Assembly (NCBI GenBank): GCA_046496815.1
Contig: JAWOGN010000075.1
Span: 1 to 38,231 of the forward strand
From: JAWOGN01 sp046496815
GTDB taxonomy: Bacteria; Desulfobacterota; DSM-4660; Desulfatiglandales; Desulfatiglandaceae
Length of the DNA: 38,231 nt
Direction of reading: 5' to 3'
Shown: piece after piece, positions 14,498 through 22,988 of the stretch
Layout of the letters: each line of letters begins with the position of its first letter
Position numbering within the stretch: position 1 is the first letter of the stretch
Position numbers and translations under genes: made by a program
Notes under the pieces: model-generated
Seen by the model: the letters and a program-made list of their open reading frames with translations, nothing else
What the model was told of the DNA's origin: nothing
The model's database searches: none

Positions 14498-15370
14498 ATG
14501 TTTTTCCAGCTTTTGGTCAGCGGGCTGTCTTTTGGGAGCCTGTATGCACTGATCGCCCTCGCCATGGTTATCATTTACAAGGCTTCAGAGGTTCCCAATT
14601 TCGGGCAAGGGGAGATGGCCATGATTTCAACCTTTGTTGCCTATACACTCCTGGTATCTCATGAGTATTCTTACGCGATTTCCTTTGTCGGGGCGCTCGT
14701 CTTCGCGGCTTTTCTCGGGGTGTTCTTGGAATTCGTATTTTTGCGGAGAGCCAAAGATCCCAACATTTTGAGCCTTATTCTCATTACACTGGGGTTTCAG
14801 ATGATAATCTACGGCCTGGCGAGTTGGAAATGGGGCGCGGATCAGCGGAGTCTTCCCTTTCCGATCTCCGACTTTGATATCGTCCATCTCGGGCCCGCCG
14901 TATTGAGTTATCTGAACATTGCCACACTTCTTATTGCGCTCCTATTGATGTTTATGCTGTTTCTCTTTTTCAAGTACACCAAGGTGGGTATTGCCATGAA
15001 AGCGACCCAGCAAAATGCGGTGGCCGCCCGGATTAATGGAATCCGGACCAACAGAATTCTTGCGATCACCTGGGCCATGAGCTCAATCATCGGAGCCGTG
15101 GCCGGGATGCTGCTGGCGCCCATCGCAACCTTGGATCCCAACTTGATGCTCGATCCACTCGTGAAGGGCTTTGCGGCAGCGGTCCTGGGCGGGATGACCA
15201 CATTGGTCGGGGCCGCGATCGGCGGGTACATCCTGGGGGTAATCGAAAACCTCTTTGGAGGCTACGTGTCCCTTGAATTCAAGTCCATTGTCGCATTCAT
15301 GGTGATCGTGGTGGTACTCTGTTTTAAGCCGAGCGGTCTTTTTGCCAGACATTATGTGAGGAAGGTTTAG
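14498..15370 (+). CDS. livH: branched-chain amino acid-type ABC transporter permease, LivH family
   Basis: The 290-residue permease has about eight membrane segments and LivH features: SGLSFGSLYALIALAMVIIY, ASEVPNFGQGEMAM near the N terminus, and GIAMKATQQNAVAARINGI as the ATPase-coupling loop. It pairs with LivM. ATG 14498 is chosen because AAGGA lies 10 nt upstream; an in-frame TTG at 14489 directly abuts that site. Its stop codon forms part of a terminator-like hairpin that precedes livG. Confidence 0.93.
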   Translation: MFFQLLVSGLSFGSLYALIALAMVIIYKASEVPNFGQGEMAMISTFVAYTLLVSHEYSYAISFVGALVFAAFLGVFLEFVFLRRAKDPNILSLILITLGFQMIIYGLASWKWGADQRSLPFPISDFDIVHLGPAVLSYLNIATLLIALLLMFMLFLFFKYTKVGIAMKATQQNAVAARINGIRTNRILAITWAMSSIIGAVAGMLLAPIATLDPNLMLDPLVKGFAAAVLGGMTTLVGAAIGGYILGVIENLFGGYVSLEFKSIVAFMVIVVVLCFKPSGLFARHYVRKV

Positions 15371-15395
15371 ACGGAATCTTCCGTCGGTTTTTTTT
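15370..15395 (+). terminator. intrinsic-terminator-like hairpin between livH and livG
   Basis: GACGGA - ATCT - TCCGTC makes a 6-bp stem followed by GG and eight T residues. Its first base is the last base of the livH stop codon, and livG starts 13 bp after the T-run. Inside one operon it would act as a partial terminator or attenuator rather than a full stop. Confidence 0.55.
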
Positions 15396-15407
15396 CGAGG
15401 TGAGCGT

Positions 15408-16202
15408 GTGAAGGCGTTTTTTTCAATAGAAAATCTGAGCATAAGTTTCGGAGGCCTGACAGCGGTCGACAGGGTCAGCTTAGACGTGACGCCCGGAACC
15501 GTGTTTTCAATCATTGGCCCCAATGGTGCCGGTAAAACAACCATTTTTAACTGTATTAGCGGTCTTTATCGACCCGACTCGGGTCGAATTATCTTTAAGG
15601 GTGAAGATATAACGAATTACAAACCCCACAAGATTGCGCAGAAGGGCATTGCCAGGACGTTTCAGAATATCGAGCTTTTTTCCAGGATGACCACGATGGA
15701 GAACTTGATGCTCGGCCGCCATATCCACATGAAAACCGGTGTCTGGAGCGGGGCCACTTTCTTTAGAAAGGGCTCCAAGGCGGCGCAAGAAGAGATACGG
15801 CACAGGGAACGCGTGGAACGAATCATCGATCTGCTCGACCTGCAGTCGTCCAGAAATCAATTTGTGGGGGGTCTTCCCTACGGGATGCAAAAATTGATTG
15901 AATTGGGGCGGGCCTTGGCGCTGGAGCCCGAACTCCTGCTCCTTGACGAGCCTTCTGCAGGCATGAACTCAGAGGAAAGGCAAGACTTGATATTCTGGAT
16001 CAAGGACATCCAAGATGAACTTGGGATCACCATCCTGCTGATTGAACATGATATGCGGATGGTCATGGATATATCAGATCGCATCCTCGTAATCAATTTC
16101 GGGAAACCGATCACTGAGGGAGGTCCTCAAGAGGTACAGCAGCACCCGGATGTTCTAAAAGCCTACCTGGGGGAGGATGAAGCGCTTGAACACGCTGCTT
16201 GA
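15408..16202 (+). CDS. livG: Liv-type ABC transporter ATP-binding protein, LivG family
   Basis: The 264-residue ATPase has Walker A GPNGAGKTT near residue 39, GIARTFQNIELF (Q-loop region), a signature GLPYGMQKLIELGRAL that departs from the usual LSxGQ form as is common in LivG, Walker B LLLLDEPSAGM, and the H-loop in LLIEHDMRMVMDISDRILV. It powers the LivHM channel with LivF. Translation starts at GTG 15408 behind GAGGTG. Its 3' end overlaps the livF start by 26 bp. Confidence 0.94.
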   Translation: MKAFFSIENLSISFGGLTAVDRVSLDVTPGTVFSIIGPNGAGKTTIFNCISGLYRPDSGRIIFKGEDITNYKPHKIAQKGIARTFQNIELFSRMTTMENLMLGRHIHMKTGVWSGATFFRKGSKAAQEEIRHRERVERIIDLLDLQSSRNQFVGGLPYGMQKLIELGRALALEPELLLLDEPSAGMNSEERQDLIFWIKDIQDELGITILLIEHDMRMVMDISDRILVINFGKPITEGGPQEVQQHPDVLKAYLGEDEALEHAA

Positions 16203-16962
16203 CATAAAGAATATAGAAACGTTCTATACCTTGATTTACGCGTTGCGGGGCGTTTCCCTCACCGTGGATGAAGGAACCATCACTGCCATCCTCGGAAATA
16301 ACGGATCGGGAAAATCGACCCTGCTCAAGACCGTGATGGGCCTGTTGGATGATCAACCAGACAAGGGCACGATAGAGTTTTTGGGAAAAAGAATCGATGG
16401 CAAGGACCCTGAAGTCATCGTGAGGATGGGACTCTCGTATGTTCCGGAGGGCCGGGAGGTTTTCGAGGAACTCAATGTGAAGGAGAATCTCCTTATGGGT
16501 GCCTACATCCGAAGGGACCGCGAGGGGATTCGAAGGGATTTCGAACAAATCTACGGGTATTTCCCGGTCCTCGCACAGAGACAGGGCCAATGGGCGGGGA
16601 CACTCTCCGGGGGCGAACAGCAGATGCTCGCCATCGCCCGGGCCTTGATGAATCGGCCGAAACTCCTTTTCCTGGATGAGCCGTCATTGGGACTTTCCCC
16701 CCTGTTGGTCCGGGAGATCTTTCAGATAATCCGGCGAATCAATGGGGCGGGGGTTACCATCATGCTGGTCGAGCAGAATGCGCGCATGGCCCTCAAGATC
16801 TCTGACACAGGGCTGATACTGGAAAATGGTCGTTTTGTGATGAAGGGCAAGTCAAGGGATTTGTTGGAAGACAAGGATGTGAAGGAGTTCTATTTGGGCA
16901 TGAGGTCGGAGGAGTCTGCAAAGGGATACCAACGCTGGAAGAGAAAAAAGCGGTGGAGATAG
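16177..16962 (+). CDS. livF: Liv-type ABC transporter ATP-binding protein, LivF family
   Basis: The 261-residue ATPase has Walker A GNNGSGKSTLLKT, YVPEGREVFEEL after the Q loop (a LivF hallmark), signature LSGGEQQMLAIARAL, Walker B LLFLDEPSLGLSP, and IMLVEQNARMALKISD. It is the second ATPase of the transporter. A strong GGGGGAGG (16169-16176) directly abuts ATG 16177, which is too close; TTG 16186, three codons on, has ideal spacing and may be the real start. The C-terminal tail is unusually basic (RWKRKKRWR). An acyl-CoA synthetase gene follows after 43 bp. Confidence 0.93.
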   Translation: MKRLNTLLDIKNIETFYTLIYALRGVSLTVDEGTITAILGNNGSGKSTLLKTVMGLLDDQPDKGTIEFLGKRIDGKDPEVIVRMGLSYVPEGREVFEELNVKENLLMGAYIRRDREGIRRDFEQIYGYFPVLAQRQGQWAGTLSGGEQQMLAIARALMNRPKLLFLDEPSLGLSPLLVREIFQIIRRINGAGVTIMLVEQNARMALKISDTGLILENGRFVMKGKSRDLLEDKDVKEFYLGMRSEESAKGYQRWKRKKRWR

Positions 16963-17005
16963 GACGAATCAAAGGTGAGGAAAACGAGGTGGTGATTAAC
17001 CGAAA

Positions 17006-18811
17006 ATGACACTTGAGACGGTTCCAAAGGTTTTCAGGGAGACTGCCCAAAGATATGACGACCGCGTGGCGCTGCGTCAGAAGGTATATGGCCTTTGGCA
17101 GGATATTTCCTGGCGTGACTATTACAATTATTCCCGATATGTGGGATCTGCACTCATATCCATGGGCCTTGTGAAAGGAGATTGCGTATCCATTATTGGA
17201 GACAACTGCCCGGAATGGGTGATCATAGACCTGGGTATTCAGTGTGCAGGCGGGGTGGCGGTCGGCGTATACTCCACCAACGCATGGCCTCAGGTGGAAT
17301 ATGTAATTGAAAACTCGGAGTCCAAATTCTTTTTTGTGGAGAACGAGGAGCAGCTGGATAAGTGGCTCCATTTTAGGGATAATGTCCCCCTTCTGAAGAA
17401 GGTCATCGTTTGGGATTTGGAGGGCCTCCGGGACTTCAATGATCCCATGGTGATGACCTATGAGGAGTTACTGAGTCGAGGGAAAGCGGTCCTCGATCGA
17501 GAACCGGAGCTTATCGAAAAACGGATGGATGCAGTTCAAGCGGAAGATGTTTCGATGCTTATCTACACGTCAGGGACGACAGGCCCCCCCAAGGGAGCCA
17601 TGCTGACCCACCGGAATATGACGTGGATGGGGCGGGCCATCACCCATGATAACCCCATGCAAGACAGAGACGAGGTGATGTCATTTCTTCCGCTCTGTCA
17701 CGTATTCGAACAGCTCTTCTCCGTGTTCGGCCAAATTACGCACGGTTACACGGTGAATTTCATTGAGAACCTGGATACCGTCACCGACAATATGAGAGAA
17801 ATATCCCCCACCGTGGGGTATGCGGTGCCTCGAATCTGGGAAAAATATCTCTCGGCGGTGTATATCCGAATGTCCGATGCGACATGGTTCAAGAGACTTG
17901 TTTTCGGCCTGGCACTGAAAATAGGAAAGCAGCGGGCCACGCTGAATATGGCATTCAAGCCCGTCCCGTTTTACTTAAAAGCCGCTTATCAGATGGCCGA
18001 TATCGCGGTTTTTCGAAAGCTTAAAGAACGGCTGGGTTTCGATCGAATGCGGCTGGCCTATTCCGGCGCGGCGCCTATATCTCCGGACGTGTTGCTTTTT
18101 TTTCAGTCCATCGGGGTGAACCTCATGGAGGGATATGGTCAGACAGAGGGCACGGGCGTCACGTGTGTTTCGCGGGCGGGACGGGTGAAATTCGGGAAGG
18201 TAGGTCCTCCTCTATCCGGAACGGAAGTCAAGATTGCGGAAGATGGCGAAATTCTGGTACGGTCTCCGAGCGTGTTCAAGGGATACTACAAAAACCCCGA
18301 AGCCACCCAGGAGGCCTTGAAGGATGGGTGGCTTTATTCCGGTGATGTCGGGGAGCTGGATGAAGACGGTTACCTAAAAATCACTGACCGAAAAAAAGAT
18401 ATCATCGTCACGGCGGGCGGTAAGAATATCACACCGCAGTATATCGAAAATAAACTGAAGTTCAGCCCTTACATCAATGATGCGGTGGTAATTGGAGATA
18501 AACGGAAGTTTATCAGCTCTCTAATCATGATTGATGAAGACAACGTGGTCAAGTATGCCCAGGACAATAAGATTCAGTTTTCAACTTACAAGGACCTCAC
18601 CCGGAGTCCCGAGATCATAAAATTGATCCAGGGCGAAGTGGATGCCGTAAACGAAACCCTTTCCCGGGTGGAACGGATCAAGAAATTCACGGTCCTTCCG
18701 AAAAAGCTCTATGAAGAAGATGGGGAAGTGACCCCGACCATGAAGGTGAAGAGAAAATATGTCAATGAGGCATTCGCCGATTTGATTGACGCCATGTATA
18801 AGCGGCGTTAG
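17006..18811 (+). CDS. long-chain-type acyl-CoA synthetase (AMP-forming)
   Basis: This enzyme activates a carboxylic acid to its CoA thioester with ATP, via an acyl-adenylate. The 601-residue protein has the P-loop YTSGTTGPPKGAMLTH at 187-202, a LCHVFEQ segment, YGQTEG (adenine-binding), and YSGDVGELDEDGYLKITDRK leading to the C-terminal lid with DIIVTAGGKNITPQ. Length and motifs place it with FadD/FAA1-like ligases of long-chain acids. It lies inside the Liv cluster, between livF and the binding protein, which suggests that the transported substrate is a carboxylic acid activated on entry. I would not name the acid. It could also act on aromatic or branched-chain acids. Confidence 0.9.
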   Translation: MTLETVPKVFRETAQRYDDRVALRQKVYGLWQDISWRDYYNYSRYVGSALISMGLVKGDCVSIIGDNCPEWVIIDLGIQCAGGVAVGVYSTNAWPQVEYVIENSESKFFFVENEEQLDKWLHFRDNVPLLKKVIVWDLEGLRDFNDPMVMTYEELLSRGKAVLDREPELIEKRMDAVQAEDVSMLIYTSGTTGPPKGAMLTHRNMTWMGRAITHDNPMQDRDEVMSFLPLCHVFEQLFSVFGQITHGYTVNFIENLDTVTDNMREISPTVGYAVPRIWEKYLSAVYIRMSDATWFKRLVFGLALKIGKQRATLNMAFKPVPFYLKAAYQMADIAVFRKLKERLGFDRMRLAYSGAAPISPDVLLFFQSIGVNLMEGYGQTEGTGVTCVSRAGRVKFGKVGPPLSGTEVKIAEDGEILVRSPSVFKGYYKNPEATQEALKDGWLYSGDVGELDEDGYLKITDRKKDIIVTAGGKNITPQYIENKLKFSPYINDAVVIGDKRKFISSLIMIDEDNVVKYAQDNKIQFSTYKDLTRSPEIIKLIQGEVDAVNETLSRVERIKKFTVLPKKLYEEDGEVTPTMKVKRKYVNEAFADLIDAMYKRR

Positions 18812-18981
18812 TCATCTTGGTTTGTGGGTTGGCTTTGGGCCGCTGAAGCCGCGACGCAGCTGTTTCGCCTGTATCGATCGGAAAAAGGAAATGTGTGTTT
18901 TCCTGCTGGGATTCAGAAAGCGCCGGGTGGATGGGTGAAGGGATAGGAGTTAAATTCACTTAAAATCAGAAGGAGGTAGAA

Positions 18982-20193
18982 ATGAGGAAAAAGAGACTGG
19001 TTATGCTGTTGGCGTGTGCTGCGGTTTTGTCTTTGACAACATTTTCTGTCGCGCTGGCCGAAAGGGGTGTTACCGATACCGAGATCCGTATCGGTCAGTG
19101 GGGGCCGCAGACCGGGCCCGCCGCCCTATGGGGTGCAGTGGCCCGTGGAACCGGATGTTATTTCGACATGATCAATGCAGAGGGGGGAATCCATGGGCGA
19201 AAGATCACTTATTTTTTGAGGGATGACGGGTACATGCCCCCACGCACCAAAGCGATTGCCAAGGAACTGTTGGAGGACAAAAAAGTCTTTGCGTTTGCCT
19301 CGGGTGTCGGGAGCGCAACCGGCATGGCGGTTAAAAAATATCTTCATAACAACAAGGTGCCATGGGTTGGGCCCGCCGCCGGATCCACCCATTGGGGATA
19401 TCCTCCCACCAAATATCTCTTCGGCACCTATCCCCTTTACATCGACGAAGCGGCCATCCTCGTAGACTATGCGTTGGACACCATGGGCAAGAAGAGAATC
19501 GCTTTTTTCTACCAAAATGATGATTACGGAAAAGAAGGTCTGGTCGGCGCTCAAATGGCCTTGGAAAAACGGGGCATGAAATTGGTGGCGGAGGTATCCG
19601 CGGAACCTTTGGATACGGATCTGAGTTCTCATTGTATGAAGCTCAAGGCCGCCGAGCCCGATTGTGTGATCATGTGGGTGTTGCCCAAGCACGGCGCAAT
19701 CATACTCGGCACGGCGGCGAAGCTCGGATTCAAGCCGCAATGGATGACGACAAGCACCCTCAGTGACACGCCCATTATGTTCAAAATCACTCAGGGACTC
19801 TACAAGGATGTGATATTTGCATCTTTTGGGGAGCTCCCTGACTCCGACCTTCCCCTTATGGGAAAATACAAGAAGGCACATGAAGAATTTGCGCCCAAAG
19901 ATCGCTGGGGCATTTTCTTTTATGCCGGCATTCTTTTTGTGGAGCCGATGGTGGAGGCGCTGGAAAGGTGTGGACGAGACCTTACCACGGAGAATTTCGT
20001 AAAAGCCATGGAGAGCATCAAGGATTTCCAGGGGATTGGGCCGAAGATGAGTTTTGGGCCAGACAAACGGCAGGGGTCGAGAGCTTCTTTCATCGGCAAA
20101 TGTGCGGAAGACGGAAGCGCGGTGCGTCTTTCGGACTGGATGACCGCCGACGTCGATGTCCAAGAGGCGATCAAGAGAGCGTATCAACGGTAA
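18982..20193 (+). CDS. Liv-type periplasmic substrate-binding protein (LivJ/LivK family)
   Basis: The 403-residue precursor has a signal peptide (MRKKRLVMLLACAAVLSLTT, cut probably after ALA at residue 26). The mature part opens RGVTDTEIRIGQWGPQTGPA, the usual start of type I periplasmic binding proteins of the Liv family, and includes FFYQNDDYGKEGLVGAQMAL. It would deliver the ligand to LivHMGF. AGGAGG precedes the ATG at good spacing. The 170-bp gap after the synthetase gene has no clear promoter or terminator, so cotranscription is likely. The ligand cannot be read from sequence; members of this family bind amino acids, amides, aromatic acids or dicarboxylates. Confidence 0.93.
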   Translation: MRKKRLVMLLACAAVLSLTTFSVALAERGVTDTEIRIGQWGPQTGPAALWGAVARGTGCYFDMINAEGGIHGRKITYFLRDDGYMPPRTKAIAKELLEDKKVFAFASGVGSATGMAVKKYLHNNKVPWVGPAAGSTHWGYPPTKYLFGTYPLYIDEAAILVDYALDTMGKKRIAFFYQNDDYGKEGLVGAQMALEKRGMKLVAEVSAEPLDTDLSSHCMKLKAAEPDCVIMWVLPKHGAIILGTAAKLGFKPQWMTTSTLSDTPIMFKITQGLYKDVIFASFGELPDSDLPLMGKYKKAHEEFAPKDRWGIFFYAGILFVEPMVEALERCGRDLTTENFVKAMESIKDFQGIGPKMSFGPDKRQGSRASFIGKCAEDGSAVRLSDWMTADVDVQEAIKRAYQR

Positions 20194-20213
20194 AAACGCC
20201 TTAGTTGATGTTC

Positions 20214-20260
20214 GCCGGCTTTCCCGGCCAAAAGTTTTGGGTTCTACTAAACCCGGCCGG
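20214..20260 (+). promoter_or_regulatory. mutually exclusive hairpins in the leader of the lipoprotein gene
   Basis: GCCGG (20214-20218) can pair with CCGGC (20224-20228), leaving GGGTT (20239-20243) and AACCC (20250-20254) to form a second hairpin. Alternatively CCGGCC (20224-20229) can pair with GGCCGG (20255-20260), which disrupts the first. The region ends 35 bp before the lipoprotein start. It matches no riboswitch class that I know. Confidence 0.35.
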
Positions 20261-20295
20261 TGAAGAAGGCGGGCGTAGTTTTGGAGGTATTGAAC

Positions 20296-20886
20296 ATGAG
20301 AACCACAAAAAGATGGTTATTCAAGAAGTCTTACATGATTATTGGGTGGATATCCGTTTTCACGGTCTTTATGGTCATGGGGTGCGCCACCGCACAGAAG
20401 GAGTTCGATCCCGATGTCAAAGGACCACAGATGATTGTTGAGCCGGAGACCATCCGACTCGGGGTTGCCAGGGTGATGGGCACGCAGTTTGTGTTCAAAG
20501 GGAAGGGCTTTGACCCGGGAGATTCGGTCTTCATTCAGATATTGGGAGTCAAGAAAGGAGACGCAACCGTTGATATCCCCATTTTCGATGGTGAGGTGGA
20601 TGAGAAGGGTGAATTCAACATCCAAAGCAGGACGGGCTATGATCCCTCCGGTCTCACATTTAAAATCGGAGTCTTACTGAGGGCAGCCACCGGAACAAAC
20701 GAGAAAGGCGAAACCACCATTGTCATCACCCAACCCCCGATCGACACAGGCGTGTATACAGTCAAAGCCGTGAGTATGGATTCCGACAAAACGGCGGAAT
20801 CCAAGCTGGTGATCAAGGGGCCTTCGCTGATAGACGGAATGAAGGATTGGATGGGAGGACTGATGGGAAAAATAGAGAAGAAATAG
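20296..20886 (+). CDS. putative lipoprotein with a beta-rich domain, unknown function
   Basis: The 196-residue product has a basic N terminus, one hydrophobic segment (about residues 15-28) and a lipobox VMGC, so Cys is probably lipidated after cleavage by signal peptidase II. The mature part looks like an immunoglobulin-like beta domain (FVFKGKGFDPGDSVFIQILG, then EVDEKGEFNIQ and GVYTVKAVSMDSDKTAESKL) and ends in a short helix. GGAGGT at 20283-20288 selects ATG 20296 over ATG 20260. It follows the binding-protein gene by 102 bp and ends before a strong terminator, so it may be the last gene of the Liv unit. I do not recognise a named family. Confidence 0.75.
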   Translation: MRTTKRWLFKKSYMIIGWISVFTVFMVMGCATAQKEFDPDVKGPQMIVEPETIRLGVARVMGTQFVFKGKGFDPGDSVFIQILGVKKGDATVDIPIFDGEVDEKGEFNIQSRTGYDPSGLTFKIGVLLRAATGTNEKGETTIVITQPPIDTGVYTVKAVSMDSDKTAESKLVIKGPSLIDGMKDWMGGLMGKIEKK

Positions 20887-20937
20887 GGGATTGTCGGACC
20901 CGTTAGACGGTATTTTTGGAACGTATTGTTTTTTATG

Positions 20938-20967
20938 AAAAAGCCCCGCGGTTGCCGCGGGGCTTTT
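20938..20967. terminator. perfect bidirectional intrinsic terminator
   Basis: AAAAAGCCCCGCGG - TTG - CCGCGGGGCTTTT has a perfect 9-bp GC stem flanked by A and T runs. It ends the plus-strand lipoprotein transcript and, read the other way, the minus-strand mpl transcript. Confidence 0.9.
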
Positions 20968-21046
20968 CTTCATGCAGGGAATCTTTGCGCTATCTTTTCC
21001 CGGGAGGATTGTTTGGAAGAAACGGAGAAGGAAGAAACCCGGGATT

Positions 21047-22504
21047 TCAAAGGCGGTCCAGGAGACGCCGGGGCAGATTATCGAAGGCGCCGTTGGACAT
21101 GAACAGGATCACATCCCCCTCACCGGCCTCCCTTACCAAGGTTTCCAACAGCCGGCTCGTATCCGGGGAATAAACAGCATTGAGATCCTGCTTGCCAAGA
21201 TCCTCCACCAGGCGTTGGGAAGAAAATTTTTCCGATTCAGGGATGTTTCCTTTCAAAGGGGGTTCGGGAATCATAATGAGATCTGCATGGTTAAAGGAGG
21301 ATGCGTATGCCGCTTGGAAGACATTCCGTCTGCTCGAGTTCGACCTGGGTTCAAAGACGGCGATTAGCCGACGGTCCGTGAATTTGTCCTTCACAGCGCT
21401 GACCGTTTCCCGGACGGCTGTAGGATGATGGGCGAAATCATCCAAAACCAGGACGCCTCGTTTTTCGCCGATAACTTCCTGCCTTCGTTTGACACCCCTG
21501 AAATTTTTCGCCGCTTCAGAGATAAGGGCGGGAGAGACACCCAGAAAATCAGCCAAAACGACGGCCGACAGGAGGTTGGACAAATTGTGTCGACCATAGA
21601 GCGGAGTTGAAAGTCTGACATATTCTTTTTCAGCCCTGAGGATCGTGAACCGATTGAAACCATCACGATAGGCGATGTCCACTGCGCGCCAATGACACTT
21701 TTTTGTTAGGCCGTAGGTCACGACTGAACACTTCGCCCGCACACCCTGCGTTGTGATGATCGGATCATCTCCGTTTCCAATGATAAGCCCGCTGGAAGGG
21801 ATAAGCTCGATCAGTTTTCTAAAGCTCTCTATGACATGTTCCAGATTCCGATAAATATCCGCATGGTCAAATTCGATACTGGTGAGTACGGCCACCCAGG
21901 GATCATAATGGAGAAATTTAGGGCCTTTATCAAAGAAGGCCGTATCATACTCATCCCCCTCGATCACGAAGTGTGGGCCGGCCCCCAATTTGAAGTTTGC
22001 CTGAAAATTTTGGGGAATTCCTCCGATCATGAACGAGGGATCCATCCCGGCCGATTCCAGGATCCAGGCTACCAAAGCGGATGTGGTTGTTTTCCCGTGG
22101 GTCCCGGCGATCACAAGAGAGCGTTTACCTTTCATCCCGAAATGCCTGAGCCCTTGGGGGAAGGAGAGATAGGGGAGTCCCAGGCGAGAGAGTTCGACCG
22201 CCTCCGGGTTTTCTCTGGTGATCACGTTTCCGACAACGACCAGATCCGGCTTGGGGTGAAGGTTCCCTGGGCCGTACCCCTTAAGAACATCAATGGATAA
22301 AGTTTCAAGGAGATGGCTCATGGGGGGATAGATATCCTGATCCGAGCCTGTGACATGGAGTGATTTGTCCCTCAAGATACCGGCCAGGGATGCCATTCCC
22401 GTGCCACAGATTCCCATCAGATGGACATGGTCGAGATTCTCGGGCACCCGATTCAGCGCCGGGGAAAGTTCCGGTTTGTATGTAATTGTAGCGTCTTGAG
22501 TCAT
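21047..22504 (-). CDS. mpl: UDP-MurNAc:L-Ala-gamma-D-Glu-meso-DAP ligase (murein peptide ligase)
   Basis: Mpl joins recycled murein tripeptide to UDP-MurNAc in the cytoplasm, saving peptidoglycan precursors. The 485-residue product has the Mur ligase layout: Rossmann domain with HLMGICGTGMASLAG at 28-42, ATP loop GTHGKTTT at 134-141, EGDEYDTAFFDKGPK (the Mpl version of the central motif), FDHADIY, and a C-terminal domain with LDDFAHHPTAV. EGDEYDTAFFD separates it from MurC, which has a different motif there. No good ribosome binding site precedes the ATG. It is a single-gene unit, divergent from rpmB. Confidence 0.92.
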   Translation of the reverse strand: MTQDATITYKPELSPALNRVPENLDHVHLMGICGTGMASLAGILRDKSLHVTGSDQDIYPPMSHLLETLSIDVLKGYGPGNLHPKPDLVVVGNVITRENPEAVELSRLGLPYLSFPQGLRHFGMKGKRSLVIAGTHGKTTTSALVAWILESAGMDPSFMIGGIPQNFQANFKLGAGPHFVIEGDEYDTAFFDKGPKFLHYDPWVAVLTSIEFDHADIYRNLEHVIESFRKLIELIPSSGLIIGNGDDPIITTQGVRAKCSVVTYGLTKKCHWRAVDIAYRDGFNRFTILRAEKEYVRLSTPLYGRHNLSNLLSAVVLADFLGVSPALISEAAKNFRGVKRRQEVIGEKRGVLVLDDFAHHPTAVRETVSAVKDKFTDRRLIAVFEPRSNSSRRNVFQAAYASSFNHADLIMIPEPPLKGNIPESEKFSSQRLVEDLGKQDLNAVYSPDTSRLLETLVREAGEGDVILFMSNGAFDNLPRRLLDRL

Positions 22505-22561
22505 GGGATCAGGTCGATGCGGAAGTGAACAGGTGTTCGTTTGGATTCTTTCAAAAAAATG

Positions 22562-22590
22562 TTGCCATCGCTTTTTTTATCATCTATATT
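22562..22590 (+). promoter_or_regulatory. candidate promoter for rpmB
   Basis: TTGCCA (22562-22567), a 17-bp spacer and TATATT (22585-22590) lie about 100 bp before rpmB in the AT-rich gap that separates it from divergent mpl. Both hexamers match the consensus at five of six or better. Confidence 0.55.
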
Positions 22591-22693
22591 AAAACATTTT
22601 TAAAACGTAAATGCCAAGTCGAATTCTTTCGCCGAGAAGGTATCTTGTTTACTCGGCGTGTTTGACGGATTCGGCGCAAAAGGGAGTCACGAA

Positions 22694-22882
22694 ATGGCGA
22701 AGGTCTGCGAAATTTGCGGCAAGAAACCGGTTGTTGGGTGCAATGTCAGCCACGCACACAATAAAACAAAAAAACGCTGGTATCCCAACCTACAGAAGTT
22801 GAGATGCGTTCAAAATGGTCAGACAAAAAGAATGCGGGTGTGCACAAACTGTATCAAGTCCGGCCGTGTGGTGAAACCCTAA
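22694..22882 (+). CDS. rpmB: 50S ribosomal protein L28
   Basis: The 62-residue product is a component of the large ribosomal subunit. It carries VCEICGKKPVVGCNVSHAHN, KTKKRWYPNLQ and the C-terminal CTNCIKSGRVVK. The pairs C-x-x-C (CEIC and CTNC) show that this is the zinc-binding form of L28. The start at 22694 follows AGGGAG and matches the family; an upstream in-frame start adds 12 unrelated residues. It is a single gene, convergent with rel. Confidence 0.96.
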   Translation: MAKVCEICGKKPVVGCNVSHAHNKTKKRWYPNLQKLRCVQNGQTKRMRVCTNCIKSGRVVKP

Positions 22883-22988
22883 CGCTCTTGAGATCCATGA
22901 GAGAAGGACGGCATTCACCGGACCTGCCCAACCAACCCTGCTGCATGCTGCCAGGGTAGCAAGCCCGCATCCGCCCATTTCCCGCTTT

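Noticed and set aside
19126..20187. A 353-codon minus-strand open frame antisense to the periplasmic binding protein gene
   Set aside because: The plus strand encodes a clear full-length binding protein with signal peptide and ribosome binding site; the antisense frame is composition-driven and has no recognisable domain.
20214..20260. A known riboswitch such as GEMM (cyclic dinucleotide)
   Set aside because: The conserved GEMM core sequences are absent; only simple competing stems are visible.
22919..22960. A terminator hairpin between rpmB and rel (ACCCTG/CAGGGT)
   Set aside because: The stem is only 6 bp with an 11-nt loop and no T-run on either strand.
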